DNA of 62,074 nucleotides from Mycobacterium innocens (GTDB lineage Bacteria; Actinomycetota; Actinomycetes; Mycobacteriales; Mycobacteriaceae), in contig NZ_UPHQ01000021.1 of the NCBI RefSeq assembly GCF_900566055.1, forward strand, positions 1 through 62,074, in the 5' to 3' direction. The notes beneath the pieces are model-generated. The model did no database searches, was not told the origin of the DNA, and saw only the letters and a program-made list of their open reading frames with translations. This document shows, piece after piece, positions 9,523 through 24,240 of this stretch (positions are counted from its first letter, which is position 1; the number at the start of each line of letters is the position of its first letter). Made by a program: the position numbers and the translations under genes.

Positions 9523-10665
9523 CGGTGCCGGGTCGGTTCCGAGGGTGCGTACCAGCAGCTCGTAGTAGATGTCGCGAAAGTCGGTGGTGAACTTGAGGTC
9601 TCCGTGGTCGAGGTCGGTGAGACCGGGCTCGTCGCCGTAGTAGCCGCCCTTGACGGGTACCCCCGCGACGAAGACCGGCCCGGCCGTGCCGTGATCGGTG
9701 CCCTGGGAAGCGTTGGCGGCCACCCGGCGTCCGAACTCCGAATACGCCAGCACGACGACGTTGCGGCCGCAGCGATCACCGGCCATCTCGCGCAGGAATG
9801 CGGTGACGGCCTCGTCGAACGTCTGCAATAGCCGCTGCTGTGTGTCGCGTTCGTCGGCGTGGGTGTCGAATCCGCCGAGCTGCACGCTGTAGACGCGCGT
9901 GGGCACCCGCGCCTTGATCGCGGCGGCCACCACGTTCAGCTGGGTGGCCAGCGAATTGTGGGCGCTTTCCGGCTTGATGGACGCGAACGCCGCGTCGGTG
10001 GTGCGCGCGTCGCGATAGGCCGTGGAAACCGCCGCCATCGCCGGGGTGTCGTTCGGGTCTGTCGCGCTCAGCGCCAGCATCGTCGCGTCCAACGCATCAG
10101 CAGCTTTCTCCGCCGCGGCGGTCGAAAGCGCCGCGGCGGTGTGCTTTTCGCCCACCGCCAGCGGGGGCAGGACGGCACCGATGTTGACCGCGCGCAACGG
10201 ATCATCTCCGGTGGCGTCGAGCCAGCGACCGATCCAGCCCGACGAGACCGGTTCGGCCGGCGATGCGGTCTGCCAAATGTCCATGGACCGGAAGTGGCTG
10301 TGGTCGGGCTTGGGATAGCCGACGCCGCGCACGATCGCGAGCTGCCGCTGCTGCCATAGTTGCGCCAGCCCCCGCAGTCCCGGATTGAGTCCCAGCTGCG
10401 CGTCCAGCTGAACGACATCGCCGGCAGCGTAGGCAAGTTCGGGACGGGCGTCGTGATATGCGCTGTCGGCGTAGGGGATTACGGTGTTGATCCCGTCGTT
10501 GCCGCCGTAGAGGGTGACAATGACCAGCACGCCGGCGTCGTCGGGCAACGGTCGGTCGTAGGCCGCGTGCTGCAGATCGCGCCAGCTGACCGCCACCGCT
10601 CCGGAAAGCAGACCGGTCGCGCCGACGCCGGCGCTGGCGATCAGGAACCTGCGGCGGTTGATCAT
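9484..10665 (-). CDS. DUF1501 protein with Tat signal
   Basis: 393 residues. The N-terminus [16 protein letters not shown] carries a twin-arginine motif (RRRFL), so export by Tat in folded form is likely. The body has DUF1501 features: [14 protein letters not shown] near residue 55, [27 protein letters not shown] and DHGTAGPVF, which resemble the alkaline-phosphatase/sulfatase superfamily metal-site segments. Start ATG 10665 overlaps the stop of the upstream DUF1800 gene (ATGA). DUF1501 and DUF1800 proteins are typically encoded as a pair; their biochemical role is not established. Confidence 0.9.
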   Translation of the reverse strand: MINRRRFLIASAGVGATGLLSGAVAVSWRDLQHAAYDRPLPDDAGVLVIVTLYGGNDGINTVIPYADSAYHDARPELAYAAGDVVQLDAQLGLNPGLRGLAQLWQQRQLAIVRGVGYPKPDHSHFRSMDIWQTASPAEPVSSGWIGRWLDATGDDPLRAVNIGAVLPPLAVGEKHTAAALSTAAAEKAADALDATMLALSATDPNDTPAMAAVSTAYRDARTTDAAFASIKPESAHNSLATQLNVVAAAIKARVPTRVYSVQLGGFDTHADERDTQQRLLQTFDEAVTAFLREMAGDRCGRNVVVLAYSEFGRRVAANASQGTDHGTAGPVFVAGVPVKGGYYGDEPGLTDLDHGDLKFTTDFRDIYYELLVRTLGTDPAPSVGTGRTSLGFL

Positions 10666-11972
10666 GACGTCAGGTATTCCGGTGTGTTGACGGCGGCGGC
10701 GACCAGCTGGGATGGGCGGCGCACCAGCGGCCCGAGCGCCCGGGCGCTCCGGTCGGTCCAGGCGCCCACGCCGATCAGATAGCCGACGGCGTCGATACGG
10801 TCTTGAGCCGCGGTGTTTTCGACGGTCGACAGGTCGGCCGTGTTCGCCAGGTGCAGGGCGACGCGCAGGCGCGTCGCGGCGGACGCGGTGGACAGCCACA
10901 CCTGGCCCCGCGGCCAGCCGCCGACGTCCGGGGGGAAGAAGGGCCGTTGTCCCAGCGCTTTGAGTGTCGCCTCGATCAGCTTGAGGTGGTTGTCGACGGG
11001 GACCCGAAGCGACCGGATCACGCCCACCAGCCATTCGACCGGGGTGGTGACGACCGTCGCGCGATTACCCGTGAACTCGTCGTCGGTGAGCACGGCCCGG
11101 GTCAGGGCGCGTAGGTCGCGCGTGGTGCCGTAGGCGCTGACCAGTCGGTCGAGCACCGCTGGGGGCGGCGGTTCGTCGGACGCCAACTGCTGCCACATCC
11201 GGCCCGCGACATAGTGCGCTGACTTCGGCTGGGCGAGCACCGCGTCGCAGAACCCGGCGGCATCGAAGTTGCCGGTGACCCCGAACAGCGTCTTGGGGGT
11301 GAAGTCGTGGCGCCTGGGCAGCATCGACGTCCGACCGTCGGCGCCGATGACCCAACCGGTCAGCGCGCGGGCACCGGCTCGCACGTCGTCCTCGGTGTAG
11401 CCGTTGCCGTGGCCCAGCGCGAACAGTTCCATGAATTCCCGGGCCAGGTTTTCGTTGGCGGCCCTGGCGGTATTGCTCTGGCCGTCCAGCCAGCGCAGCA
11501 TCGCGGAGTCGGTGAGCATCGCGTAGGCCAGCGTGCGGAAGTCGCCCAGTGCCAGCGTGCGCAGCTTCTGGTTTTGCGCTGCCAGATATGCCGGGGCCCG
11601 TACTTTCCGCGCCGAGGTGGCAAAGTGGTTGTGCCACAACAGGGTCAGCTTCTCGCGTAGCGGCTGCCCGACGGCGACCATGCGGCGCAGCCACCATCCG
11701 GACAACTCGGCCTGCTGCTCGGCGAGCTCGCGGGTGAACTCTTCGCGAGCCGCTGGTGTTGCCCTTTTGCCCGGGGGCCGCGGAGTGGTCAGTTCGGGCA
11801 TCGGGGTTTCTCGCGCGCCCGGGTCCGCGTCGGGGTCGGCGGCCAGGGCGGCGTCGAGGTAGGCGGGCCAGTCTTGACCGGCCACCGCGTCCACCTCGAG
11901 GCCGCTTGCCCCGAACCCGGCCCGGCGCAGGACTCGGGCCGTGGTGATCCACCCCGCGGATTGCCCGGCCAT
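10662..11972 (-). CDS. DUF1800 domain protein
   Basis: 436 residues, beginning MAGQSAGWITTARVLRRAGFG, a usual DUF1800 opening. Conserved segments include LTLLWHNHFATSARKV (about residue 115), ANENLAREFMELFALG and the GYTEDDVRAGARALTGW block, and PFFPPDVGGWPRGQVW near the end. No signal peptide is obvious. First gene of the two-gene operon with the Tat-exported DUF1501 protein (4-base overlap). Function unknown; the pair is an insertion between ackA and pknG relative to M. tuberculosis as I recall it. Confidence 0.88.
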   Translation of the reverse strand: MAGQSAGWITTARVLRRAGFGASGLEVDAVAGQDWPAYLDAALAADPDADPGARETPMPELTTPRPPGKRATPAAREEFTRELAEQQAELSGWWLRRMVAVGQPLREKLTLLWHNHFATSARKVRAPAYLAAQNQKLRTLALGDFRTLAYAMLTDSAMLRWLDGQSNTARAANENLAREFMELFALGHGNGYTEDDVRAGARALTGWVIGADGRTSMLPRRHDFTPKTLFGVTGNFDAAGFCDAVLAQPKSAHYVAGRMWQQLASDEPPPPAVLDRLVSAYGTTRDLRALTRAVLTDDEFTGNRATVVTTPVEWLVGVIRSLRVPVDNHLKLIEATLKALGQRPFFPPDVGGWPRGQVWLSTASAATRLRVALHLANTADLSTVENTAAQDRIDAVGYLIGVGAWTDRSARALGPLVRRPSQLVAAAVNTPEYLTS

Positions 11973-12155
11973 GCAACAACTGTGGCGGGTGAAGCTGTGT
12001 TTACGCTATGTGTGCCACAGCCGCCGGTGCCGTCGAGTGGCTTCGAGGCGATGCCCGCCCGACGCGCTCACCGGCGGCCCTGCACGCACGATCGATTCCC
12101 AGGCCTGTGGAAACGGGAAATCATGGTTGGCGGTCGGCGTGCCAGCCTTCCCTGC

Positions 12156-13016
12156 ATGTGGGATCCGCAAAAGCCGTTCCTCGGCAGCGACGCGCTGGCG
12201 TCTGGAGCATTGACCCGGCATCAACTGCGCGTGCATTATCGCGCCGTTTTGCCGAACGTCTACCTGTCGCGACGGGTTCAGTTGTCTCTCGAACAGCGGA
12301 TTGCTGCTGCCTGGCTGTGGTCGCATGGTTCGGCAGTCATTGCGGGTGCGTCGGCTGCGGCGTTGCACGGGGCCAAGTGGATTCCCGACGACTTCCCCGT
12401 TGAGCTGATTTGTCGGAACTCCCGGCCACCGCACGGTGTGCTGACGCGACGCGACGTGCTGGGCGATGGAGAAATACAGAACGTGGACGGGCGCGCAGTC
12501 ACCACACCCGAGCGCACCGCCTTCGACATCGGCCGACGCGGCGCGGTCCGCTCGGCCGTCGTTCGGTTGGACGCGCTCGCTCGGGCGACGGGTTTCAAGG
12601 CGGACGACGTGCTGTGGGTAGCGAGCCGCCATCCCGGGGCGCGCGGACTGCGGCAGCTAGAGACTGCGTTGGAGCTCGTCGACCCTGGCTCACAGTCACC
12701 GAGGGAAAGCTATCTGCGGCTACTGCTGATCGATGCCGGATTTCCGCGGCCGCGCACGCAGATACCGGTACCAGGCGCGGATGGCATGCCGTTCGCTTAC
12801 CTCGACCTTGGTTGGGAGGACTATATGGTCGCCGTCGAATACGACGGCGACCATCATCAACGAGACCGCCAGCAGTACGTCAAGGACATTCGACGCGTCG
12901 AGCTGCTCGAGCAGATGGGGTGGATCATCATCCGGGTGGTGGCCGAGGATCGGCCCGCGGACATCCTGCGCCGGGTACGGGCGGCGGTCGTGGAGCGAAG
13001 TTCGGTTGTGCGGTGA
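12156..13016 (+). CDS. PD-(D/E)XK-like / DUF559-type protein
   Basis: 286 residues from ATG 12156 (MWDPQKPFLGSDALA). The N-terminal half resembles AbiEi-like winged-helix regions of mycobacterial proteins with a type IV antitoxin look (SAVIAGASAAALHGAKW, then TTPERTAFDIGR). The C-terminal half has the Vsr/DUF559 endonuclease-like pattern: YMVAVEYDGDHHQRDRQQY followed by RRVELLEQMGWIIIRV. Such proteins are common in mycobacterial accessory regions and are not assigned a role. An earlier in-frame ATG at 12123 would add 11 residues. The stop lies inside the first copy of a 17-base direct repeat. Confidence 0.75.
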   Translation: MWDPQKPFLGSDALASGALTRHQLRVHYRAVLPNVYLSRRVQLSLEQRIAAAWLWSHGSAVIAGASAAALHGAKWIPDDFPVELICRNSRPPHGVLTRRDVLGDGEIQNVDGRAVTTPERTAFDIGRRGAVRSAVVRLDALARATGFKADDVLWVASRHPGARGLRQLETALELVDPGSQSPRESYLRLLLIDAGFPRPRTQIPVPGADGMPFAYLDLGWEDYMVAVEYDGDHHQRDRQQYVKDIRRVELLEQMGWIIIRVVAEDRPADILRRVRAAVVERSSVVR

Positions 13017-13054
13017 GCCGTGGCGGTGGCAGAGCGGAGTTCGGTTGTGCGGTG
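12999..13054. repeat. 17-bp exact direct repeat, two copies
   Basis: The 17-mer agttcggttgtgcggtg occurs at 12999-13015 and 13038-13054, 39 bases apart. The first copy contains the end of the DUF559-type gene. Confidence 0.8.
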
Positions 13055-13464
13055 GGGGTTTCCAGTGTGCGTCTATGGCGTCGAGGGTGCATCCTGGGCG
13101 GTGTCTGGGCGATTCTTGCGACCTAGACGCACACTCGACGCCTTGGGCGCACACTCGACGCCTTGGGCGCACACTCGACGCCCCGGCCTGATGCTGAGGT
13201 AGTAAGCCGCTCACGGTCCGGCGAGACGGCGGCTGATCACCTCAGTCACATGAGTCACAAGGAGGTCAGGACGTCCGTCGTGCCCACCTAATAGCGACAA
13301 ATCCGTTGTGCGCGTTAGGTTGTCGCTAAGAGGCGGGCAAATTGTGCATCACTCCACAGTGATTCATGTGACAGATGTGATTACCGCAGCGCAGGACACC
13401 TGTAAGACTATGGAAACACCAGCCCGGACGCCCGCCCAGCGCCCAACCACCCCAAACAACAAAC
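13017..13464. other. Intergenic spacer between the DUF559-type gene and the end of pknG
   Basis: Apart from the repeats noted separately, this 448-base stretch holds no convincing gene on either strand. The part 13200-13464 is less GC-rich than the surroundings (for example around 13320-13400) and could hold an unrecognised small RNA or the pknG transcript end. Confidence 0.5.
13065..13184. repeat. 20-bp tandem repeat with an upstream inverted copy
   Basis: Three near-identical 20-base units with core cgcacactcgacgcc run from 13129 to about 13184. An inverted counterpart lies at 13065-13090: gtgtgcgtcta at 13065-13075 is an exact reverse complement of 13124-13134, and the following 14 bases match the unit with one mismatch. 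The whole can fold into a large stem. Confidence 0.8.
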
Positions 13465-16738
<3,274 letters not shown>

Positions 16739-16739
<1 letters not shown>

Positions 16740-18058
16740 CACCGATACTCTTTCAGCCGGGGCCACAGGCCGAGTGCGACGGCAATGGCGGCGCTCAGAC
16801 TGAGCACCACGCCACCTACCTGGGCGCCAGCCAGTCCACGTTGCGCATGGAAGATGTCGTGGCGCAGTTGGTTGCGGCTTTGTTCCATGGCTCTGGTCAG
16901 TGCTTCGTCGAGCTTGTCGAATGCGGGGGTCGCATCGTCCTGGCCCTTACCCAGTGCCACCTGAATGGCGGCCCGGTAGTTGCCGACGGAGATGTAGGAG
17001 TTGATCCGGTCGTTGGCCTGCTGCCAGCGGACCAGCAGCTGATCGGCGCCCTGCAGATCGGGTTTGTCGACGGCGTCGCGGCGGGCCATGTAGTCGTCGA
17101 GCTGGTGATGCATGGCCTCGATGCGCTGATAGAACGACTGCTTGCGGATCTCTTCGTCGCCGCGCCGGATCAGGGACAGCGTCTCGTCGGCTCGCGCCTG
17201 CTGGGCGGTGATCGCCAGGTTGGTGACGGTCTTGAGCGACTCCGCCGCCGTGTCTTTGGCGCTACGACTGGCGGCCGTAGAGATTGTCAATGCGGTTCCG
17301 ACCCAGACCACCATGACAAGAATACCGAGCGCACCGACGACAAGACCCGGATTGATCCGTCTGCGGGTGCGCCGGGCCAGCCAGCGATGCGAGAAGGCGC
17401 CGAAGACCACCGTGGTGGTGACGACCAGGATCACCGGCGCCGGGATCTGGGTGGATGCGGTGGTTTCCGTGTCGACCCGCTCCGACGTCGCCTGGTACAG
17501 CTGTTGTGCATCGGGCAGGATCGTCGACTGCATCAGCCCCGATGCCTCCGACAGGTATGACGACCCCACCGGGTTACCCGCCCGGTTGTTGGTGCGTGCG
17601 ATCTCGATGAGGCCGGTATAGACCGCCAGTTCAGCGTTGATCCGGCCCAGCAGTTGCACCAACGACTCATCGGTGAGCCCACTCGATGCGCGGGTCACCG
17701 CCACCGCCGCGTCGGTGATGGCCTGCTCGTAGCGCAGCCGGACGGCGCGGGGTTCGGCCTGGGCGATGAACGCGGTGGCTGCCGCGGCGTCGGCCACCGA
17801 CAGCGTCGTGTAGAGCCGTCCGGCCGCAAACGACAGCGGCTCGGTATGTTCCAGCACGGTGGTCAGCACCTGCTGACGGTGGTTGATCGTCGTCGACGTG
17901 GCGAACGCGCTGGACACGCCCAGAGCTGCCAGCACCATGCCGATGGTCAGGATCCGCCCGGGTGTCGTCGAGACGAACCACCAGCGCGGATGGGCCGGTT
18001 CAGCGGGCGACCGCGATCCCAGCGGCTCGGTCGACGGGTGCGCCAGCTCAACCGTCAC
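16739..18058 (-). CDS. glnX: Transmembrane signal protein GlnX (Rv0412c-like)
   Basis: 439 residues with about four hydrophobic segments (roughly 34-54, 206-224, 237-260 and 410-432) and an extracytoplasmic helical region between the first two. The second soluble region (about 262-405) is rich in helical Gln/Arg/Asp residues. In M. tuberculosis this protein links the GlnH sensor to PknG. It is first in the operon; the ATG at 18058 follows the divergent spacer shared with mutT3. Confidence 0.92.
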
Positions 18059-18221
18059 GTCTGCTCCGACCTCAGCTTTCGATATCTATTCGGCTTGTTC
18101 GGCGAAGTCACCAACCCGGATAAGCGAATTCTAAGAGAATGCGCCGACAGATGTGGGGAGGCAGACCTAATTACCCTAATCACCCTCAAATACCCGGGAG
18201 TCCCCGGCGGCTTCGCGTGCA

Positions 18222-18227
18222 TATCCT
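18222..18227 (+). promoter_or_regulatory. -10 element consistent with leaderless mutT3
   Basis: TATCCT lies 12 to 7 bases before the GTG at 18234, exactly where a mycobacterial TANNNT -10 element would sit if transcription begins at the start codon. No Shine-Dalgarno is visible. Confidence 0.45.
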
Positions 18228-18233
18228 GAACTG

Positions 18234-18857
18234 GTGCAGGGCGACGGGGACGGATGGGTGGTATCCGACAACGGCGCCCACTACTGGGGCCGATTCGGCT
18301 CGGCCGGACTGCTGCTTCGGGCCCCGTTACCCGACGGCGGACCCGCGGTGCTGCTGCAGCATCGGGCGGTGTGGAGCCATCAGGGCGGCACCTGGGGCTT
18401 GCCGGGCGGCGCCCGGGACAGCCATGAGACTCCGGAACAGACCGCGGTCCGCGAAGCGCGGGAAGAGGCGGGCCTGGCCGCCGAGCGCCTGACCGTGCGG
18501 GCGGTGCTGGTGACGGCCAGCCCACGCGGCACCGCCTGGACCTATACGACGGTCGTCGCCGACACCGACGAGTTGCTGCACACCGTGCCCAACCGGGAAA
18601 GCGCCGAGTTGCGCTGGGTTGCCGAGGACGACGTGACCGACCTGCCGCTGCATCCCGGATTCGCCGCCAGCTGGCAGCTGCTGCGCACCGCCCCGGTCAC
18701 CGTGCCGCTGCACCGGGGCGACGAACGCCGCCGACGCCTGCCGTGCACGGTGGAAATCGAGGATGGAGTGTTCGTGTGGTGCATGCCGGGCGACGCGGAC
18801 CTGGCGCCGTCGCAGCTGAGCCCTCGGGTCAGCTCGTTGCTGGAAGCGCTGACCTGA
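18234..18857 (+). CDS. mutT3: Nudix hydrolase MutT3
   Basis: 207 residues from GTG 18234. The Nudix box spans residues 59-81 with GA...E...REAREEAGL spacing, preceded by GTWGLPGG. Nudix enzymes of this type hydrolyse nucleoside diphosphate derivatives; mycobacterial MutT3 is linked to cleaning oxidised guanine nucleotides. Divergent from glnX and convergent with thiE, overlapping it by 29 bases. Confidence 0.92.
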   Translation: MQGDGDGWVVSDNGAHYWGRFGSAGLLLRAPLPDGGPAVLLQHRAVWSHQGGTWGLPGGARDSHETPEQTAVREAREEAGLAAERLTVRAVLVTASPRGTAWTYTTVVADTDELLHTVPNRESAELRWVAEDDVTDLPLHPGFAASWQLLRTAPVTVPLHRGDERRRRLPCTVEIEDGVFVWCMPGDADLAPSQLSPRVSSLLEALT

Positions 18858-19509
18858 GCTGTTCGGCCGCTGCCTTCGGGTCGTCGGCCGCCGTGATGGC
18901 GCGCACCACCACGATCCCGCGGGCACCGGCAGCCACGACGTCGGGCAGGCGCAGTGCGTCGATGCCGCCGATCGCGAACCACGGTTTGTCGCCACCGATT
19001 GCGGCGGCGGCCCGCACCAGGTCCAGCCCCGGTGCCGGGCGCCCCGGCTTGGTCGGGGTGGGCCAGCAGGGTCCGACGCAGAAGTAGTCGGCATCCCCGA
19101 CGGCGGCCGCGGCAACCTGGTCGCGGTCGTGGGTGGACCGGCCGATCAGCACACCGGGCCCGACGATCTCCCGCGCGATGCTCGACGGCAGGTCGCGCTG
19201 ACCCAGGTGCAGCACGTCGGCGCCGGCGGCCGCAGCGATGTCGGCCCGGTCGTTGACCGCGAACAGGGCGCCGTGCCGGCGGGCCGCGTCGGCGAGGATT
19301 TCGCAGGCGGCCAGCTCGTCGAGTGCCTCTAACGGACCGAACCGCTGTTCGGCGGCCGAGCCCTTGTCCCGCAGCTGGATGATGTCCACGCCACCGGCCA
19401 GCGCGGCGTCGGCGAACTCGGCCAAGTCGCCGCGCTCACGACGGGCGTCGGTACACAAATAGAGCCTCGCCTCGGCTAGCCGAGCCAGACGGGCCAGACG
19501 GGACTGCAC
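18829..19509 (-). CDS. thiE: Thiamine-phosphate synthase
   Basis: 226 residues from GTG 19509. TIM-barrel enzyme joining HMP pyrophosphate and thiazole phosphate to give thiamine phosphate. Seen: [10 protein letters not shown] near residue 42, [19 protein letters not shown], and the phosphate-binding [11 protein letters not shown] close to the end. Divergent from the TPP-riboswitch-led thiO operon, so it is not obviously under that riboswitch. The two start regions are separated by about 200 bases, mostly riboswitch. Confidence 0.96.
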   Translation of the reverse strand: MQSRLARLARLAEARLYLCTDARRERGDLAEFADAALAGGVDIIQLRDKGSAAEQRFGPLEALDELAACEILADAARRHGALFAVNDRADIAAAAGADVLHLGQRDLPSSIAREIVGPGVLIGRSTHDRDQVAAAAVGDADYFCVGPCWPTPTKPGRPAPGLDLVRAAAAIGGDKPWFAIGGIDALRLPDVVAAGARGIVVVRAITAADDPKAAAEQLRSALPATS

Positions 19510-19554
19510 ACTGCGACGCTAGCGCGCTAGTTTGGAACCCAGAAGAACCCCTGT

Positions 19555-19700
19555 AGGCACGGGAGTCCCGGGTAACCAGCGGGACTGAGAGTGGGCACCG
19601 CCATTGTGCAAGCCAACTTGCAAGCCGATCTGCAAGCCAGCTTGCACCTTGGACCTGTCCTGACCGTCACACCTGATCCGGGTCATGCCGGCGAAGGGAG
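19555..19700 (+). ncRNA. TPP riboswitch (THI box) of the thiO operon
   Basis: Conserved pieces in order: gggagtccc (19561), GGGACTGAGAGTGGGC (19581-19596), then GACCGTCACACCTGATC and GGGTCATGCCGGCGAAGGGA up to 19699. The optional P3 extension is filled by three tandem 12-base units beginning tgcaagcc (19607-19642). The 3' conserved AGGGAG also looks like the ribosome site for the thiO ATG at 19706, so TPP binding should block translation. Confidence 0.95.
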
Positions 19701-19705
19701 CAAGG

Positions 19706-20724
19706 ATGTCAGCACCCACACCCGCGGGGTCATTGGCCGTAATCGGCGGCGGCGTCATCGGGTTGTCGGTGGCGCGCCGGGCGGCCCGGGCCGGATGGTC
19801 GGTGCGGGTGCATCGCAGCGGCGAGTCCGGCGCGTCGTGGGTCGCCGGCGGCATGATCGCCCCGCACAGCGAAGGCTGGCCGGGTGAGGAACGGTTGTTG
19901 CGGCTCGGGCTGGAGTCGCTGCGGCTGTGGCACGAGGGCGGTTTCCTGGACGGGCTGCCGTCACACGTGGTCACCGCCCGCGAGTCGCTGGTGGTGGCCG
20001 TCGACCGGGCCGATGTCGCCGACCTGCATACCGTTGCGGACTGGTTGTCGCGGCAAGGACATCCGGTGGTGTGGGAGTCGGCCGCCCGCGACGTCGAACC
20101 GCTGCTGGCACAAGGCATCCGGCACGGCTTTCGCGCGCCCACCGAACTGGCGGTGGACAACCGCGCATTGCTCGACGCGCTGACCGTGGACTGTGACCGA
20201 CTCGGCGTCGCCTGGGCTGCTCCGGTGACCGAGTTGTCCGACGCCGAGGGTGACGCGGTGGTGATCGCCAACGGCATCGACGCCCCCGCGTTGTGGCCCG
20301 GCCTGCCGGTGCGCCCGGTGAAGGGTGAGGTGTTAAGGCTGCGCTGGCGGAAAGGCTGTATGCCGTTGCCGCGCCGAGTGATTCGCGCCCGGGTCCATGG
20401 TCGCCAGGTGTATCTGGTGCCGCGGGCGGACGGGGTGGTGGTGGGCGCCACCCAGTATGAACACGGCCGCGACACCGCGCCGGTGGTATCGGGCGTGCGT
20501 GACCTACTGGACGACGCGTGCGCGGTGCTGCCGGCCCTGGGTGAGTACGAATTGGCCGAGTGCTCGGCGGGACTGCGGCCGATGACGCCCGACAACCTGC
20601 CGATCGTGCAACGCCTGGACGCGCGGACTCTGGTCGCCGCGGGCCATGGCCGGTCGGGATTCCTGTTGGCGCCGTGGACGGCCGAGCAGATCATGTCCGA
20701 ACTCGCCGCGGTCGGAGCGAGCGC

Positions 20725-20728
<4 letters not shown>
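19706..20728 (+). CDS. thiO: Glycine oxidase ThiO
   Basis: 340 residues. FAD-dependent D-amino-acid-oxidase-fold enzyme that makes the dehydroglycine used in thiazole synthesis. The Rossmann motif VIGGGVIGLSVARRA is at residues 13-27; the C-terminal SAGLRPMTPDNLPI and AAGHGRSGFLLAP are typical. I reject the in-frame ATG at 19685 because it is inside the riboswitch core. The stop overlaps the thiS ATG (ATGA). Confidence 0.95.
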
Positions 20729-22446
<1,718 letters not shown>

Positions 22447-22449
22447 GCG

Positions 22450-22971
22450 TCAGCCGTTGGTCCGCCACCACTGGTAAAGTGCGGGGACATCCGAGTTGCC
22501 GGCACGGATGTAGCTGAGCACGTTCTTGGCGTCGGTGGTCCAGATGATCTCGGCGGCACCCTGGTAGGTGCCGCAGGCCACCTGTCCGGCCGTGGCGCCC
22601 GCGCTGCCCTGGCGCCAGGTGGTCGGCGACTGGCCGCTGTCCCCGCACGCGGTGAGCGTTTCGTCCTTGATGCTGGCCTTGAATGATCCGTTCATTTCGT
22701 CGGGGGTAGCGAAGAGGATGTACTTGGCCAGGGCGGGTCCCGCGGCGTCGGGGTTTTGCCCGCAGGAAAGCGCGGCGAGTTCGCCACTGGTAATCGTCTG
22801 GGCCGTGCAGTTGTTGAGGCCGTAACCCTTCGACACCGAACCGGCGAGCGTGTTGACGTCGGACGCAGCGCCGGTGGGGTCCGCATTCGCGGTGGCAGTA
22901 CCCAGGCAGGCGAGGCTACCCATGAGTGCTGCAGCCGTCGCGGCCCGCAGCGCGGTGTTGAAGTGAGACAT
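22450..22971 (-). CDS. Small secreted protein, unknown function
   Basis: 173 residues from ATG 22971. Clear Sec signal peptide (hydrophobic LMGSLACLGTATANA, cleavage around residue 32). The mature part has six Cys (NNCTAQ, LSCGQ, TACGDS, VACGTY region among others), consistent with disulfides, and ends in a Trp-rich stretch (YQWWRTNG). It resembles a family of mycobacterial exported proteins of unassigned function. Ends 3 bases from the convergent SGNH gene. Confidence 0.82.
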   Translation of the reverse strand: MSHFNTALRAATAAALMGSLACLGTATANADPTGAASDVNTLAGSVSKGYGLNNCTAQTITSGELAALSCGQNPDAAGPALAKYILFATPDEMNGSFKASIKDETLTACGDSGQSPTTWRQGSAGATAGQVACGTYQGAAEIIWTTDAKNVLSYIRAGNSDVPALYQWWRTNG

Positions 22972-23475
22972 CCTTGACTCCTTGGTGTATCGGACCGACG
23001 ATGCGGCTGCGTTGACATCGGTGAGTGTATTGGTGTCGCTGGTCGGAAAACAGGGCTTTGCCCATCGGTATGGGAGGGCCGTTATAGGGCTATGTCTGCG
23101 CCCTACACATATTCTGTGGGAAATTGTCTGTCGTGACATTAATTTCGGTGCGCGGCGGGCATTGATCAAGCTGACAGCACGGCTGGGCGCTGCTGCCGAT
23201 GATTGGTGAAATCATCAGTCGGACAATATCTTTCGCCCGAGGTATACTGCGGGTTCTGGCTCCGCCTGACCCTGGTGGCAGCGGTAAACGATTGCCCCCG
23301 GGGGTAATCCGGGTCGAGCCGATCCGCACAAGGGCGCCGCATTGCGGCACCGAAGTGGTTCAGCGGCTGCCCGCCGCCGCGCGGATTTTTCCGATTAGGT
23401 GGTGCCGTTAGCACGGCTCTCGGGTATGGTAGGCACCGCTTTAGGCCAGCTAACTTCTCTTGATCTGGAGATTTC
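22972..23475. other. Divergent spacer with possible promoter
   Basis: No gene recognised. Less GC-rich than its flanks. A plus-strand promoter is plausible: GGACAA at 23221-23226, 16 bases, then TATACT at 23243-23248, some 230 bases before the CD225 gene. A TATGGT at about 23425-23430 is a nearer candidate for the same gene. Confidence 0.35.
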
Positions 23476-23805
23476 ATGACACAACCACCACCGCCTGGTT
23501 ACCCGCCGCAGCAGCCGCCTGCCGGGCAACAACCTGACAACTACTTGGTGTGGTCCATTCTGGTGACATTGTTCTGCTGTCTTCCGCTTGGGATCGTTGC
23601 GATCGTCAAGTCCACCCAGGTCAGTGGGCTGTGGGCACAGGGGCGCTATGCAGAGGCCCAGGCGGCCGCCGACAGCGCCAAGAAGTTCGTCATGTGGTCG
23701 GCCATCGCCGGCGTAATCGTGATCGTCATCTACGGCATCTTGATGGCGGTCGGCGCGCTGAACGCCGGGACGTCGAACGCGGCCATGCTCGTGGGAATGT
23801 TCTAA
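23476..23805 (+). CDS. CD225/dispanin-family small membrane protein
   Basis: 109 residues. Pro/Gln-rich N-terminus (PPPPGYPPQQPPAG), then two membrane segments (about 24-46 and 70-92) separated by the conserved loop STQVSGLWAQGRYAEAQAA, the CD225 signature shared with interferon-induced transmembrane proteins. Ribosome site ctGGAGattt before ATG. Bacterial members are often next to DUF2752 proteins, as here, and their role is not known. Confidence 0.88.
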   Translation: MTQPPPPGYPPQQPPAGQQPDNYLVWSILVTLFCCLPLGIVAIVKSTQVSGLWAQGRYAEAQAAADSAKKFVMWSAIAGVIVIVIYGILMAVGALNAGTSNAAMLVGMF

Positions 23806-23814
23806 GGCGAGTAC

Positions 23815-24240
23815 ATGGTGACCCACCAAGGGTCGGTGCCGTTGCGGTTGGGTGCGCCACTGCTGGTGGCCGCGGCCACCATGTCGGTGTGCGCCGTTAC
23901 CTGGGTGGGTGACCCGACAACGCCGAACGGTCCGCTGCCGGTATGCCCCACCAAGGCATTGCTGGGAATCGATTGCCCGGGCTGTGGCAGCCTGCGAATG
24001 CTGTACAGCCTGCTGCACGGCAATCTGTTGGCCGCCGCCAGATTCAACGCTCTCGGCCTGGCGGCGGTGGTGCTCTTGGTGTGGGCGTACCTGGCGTGGA
24101 CTTATGGTCGCCTGGCAGGCCGGCGAATACGCGGCTGGCAGCGCAGTCGCTGGGCGGCCCTGGTGACGTTGTCGCTGGTGCTGGCCTGGTTCGTGGTGCG
24201 CAACATCCCGGTGGCGCCGTTCAACGCTTTGTTCGTCTGA
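23815..24240 (+). CDS. DUF2752 membrane protein
   Basis: 141 residues, about three membrane segments. The DUF2752 hallmark is present: CPTKALLGIDCPGCGSLRM followed by LLHGN. Probably translated with the CD225-like gene 9 bases upstream. Function unknown; the CPGCG cysteines could be metal-binding or redox-active, which is inference. Confidence 0.85.
   Translation: MVTHQGSVPLRLGAPLLVAAATMSVCAVTWVGDPTTPNGPLPVCPTKALLGIDCPGCGSLRMLYSLLHGNLLAAARFNALGLAAVVLLVWAYLAWTYGRLAGRRIRGWQRSRWAALVTLSLVLAWFVVRNIPVAPFNALFV

Noticed and set aside
10662..11034. N-terminal extension of the DUF1501 gene
   Set aside because: It would hide the Tat signal and is an alternate frame of the DUF1800 gene.
13300..13464. 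CRP-like site near tgtgacagatgtgatt
   Set aside because: The halves are not palindromic and spacing does not fit TGTGA-N6-TCACA.
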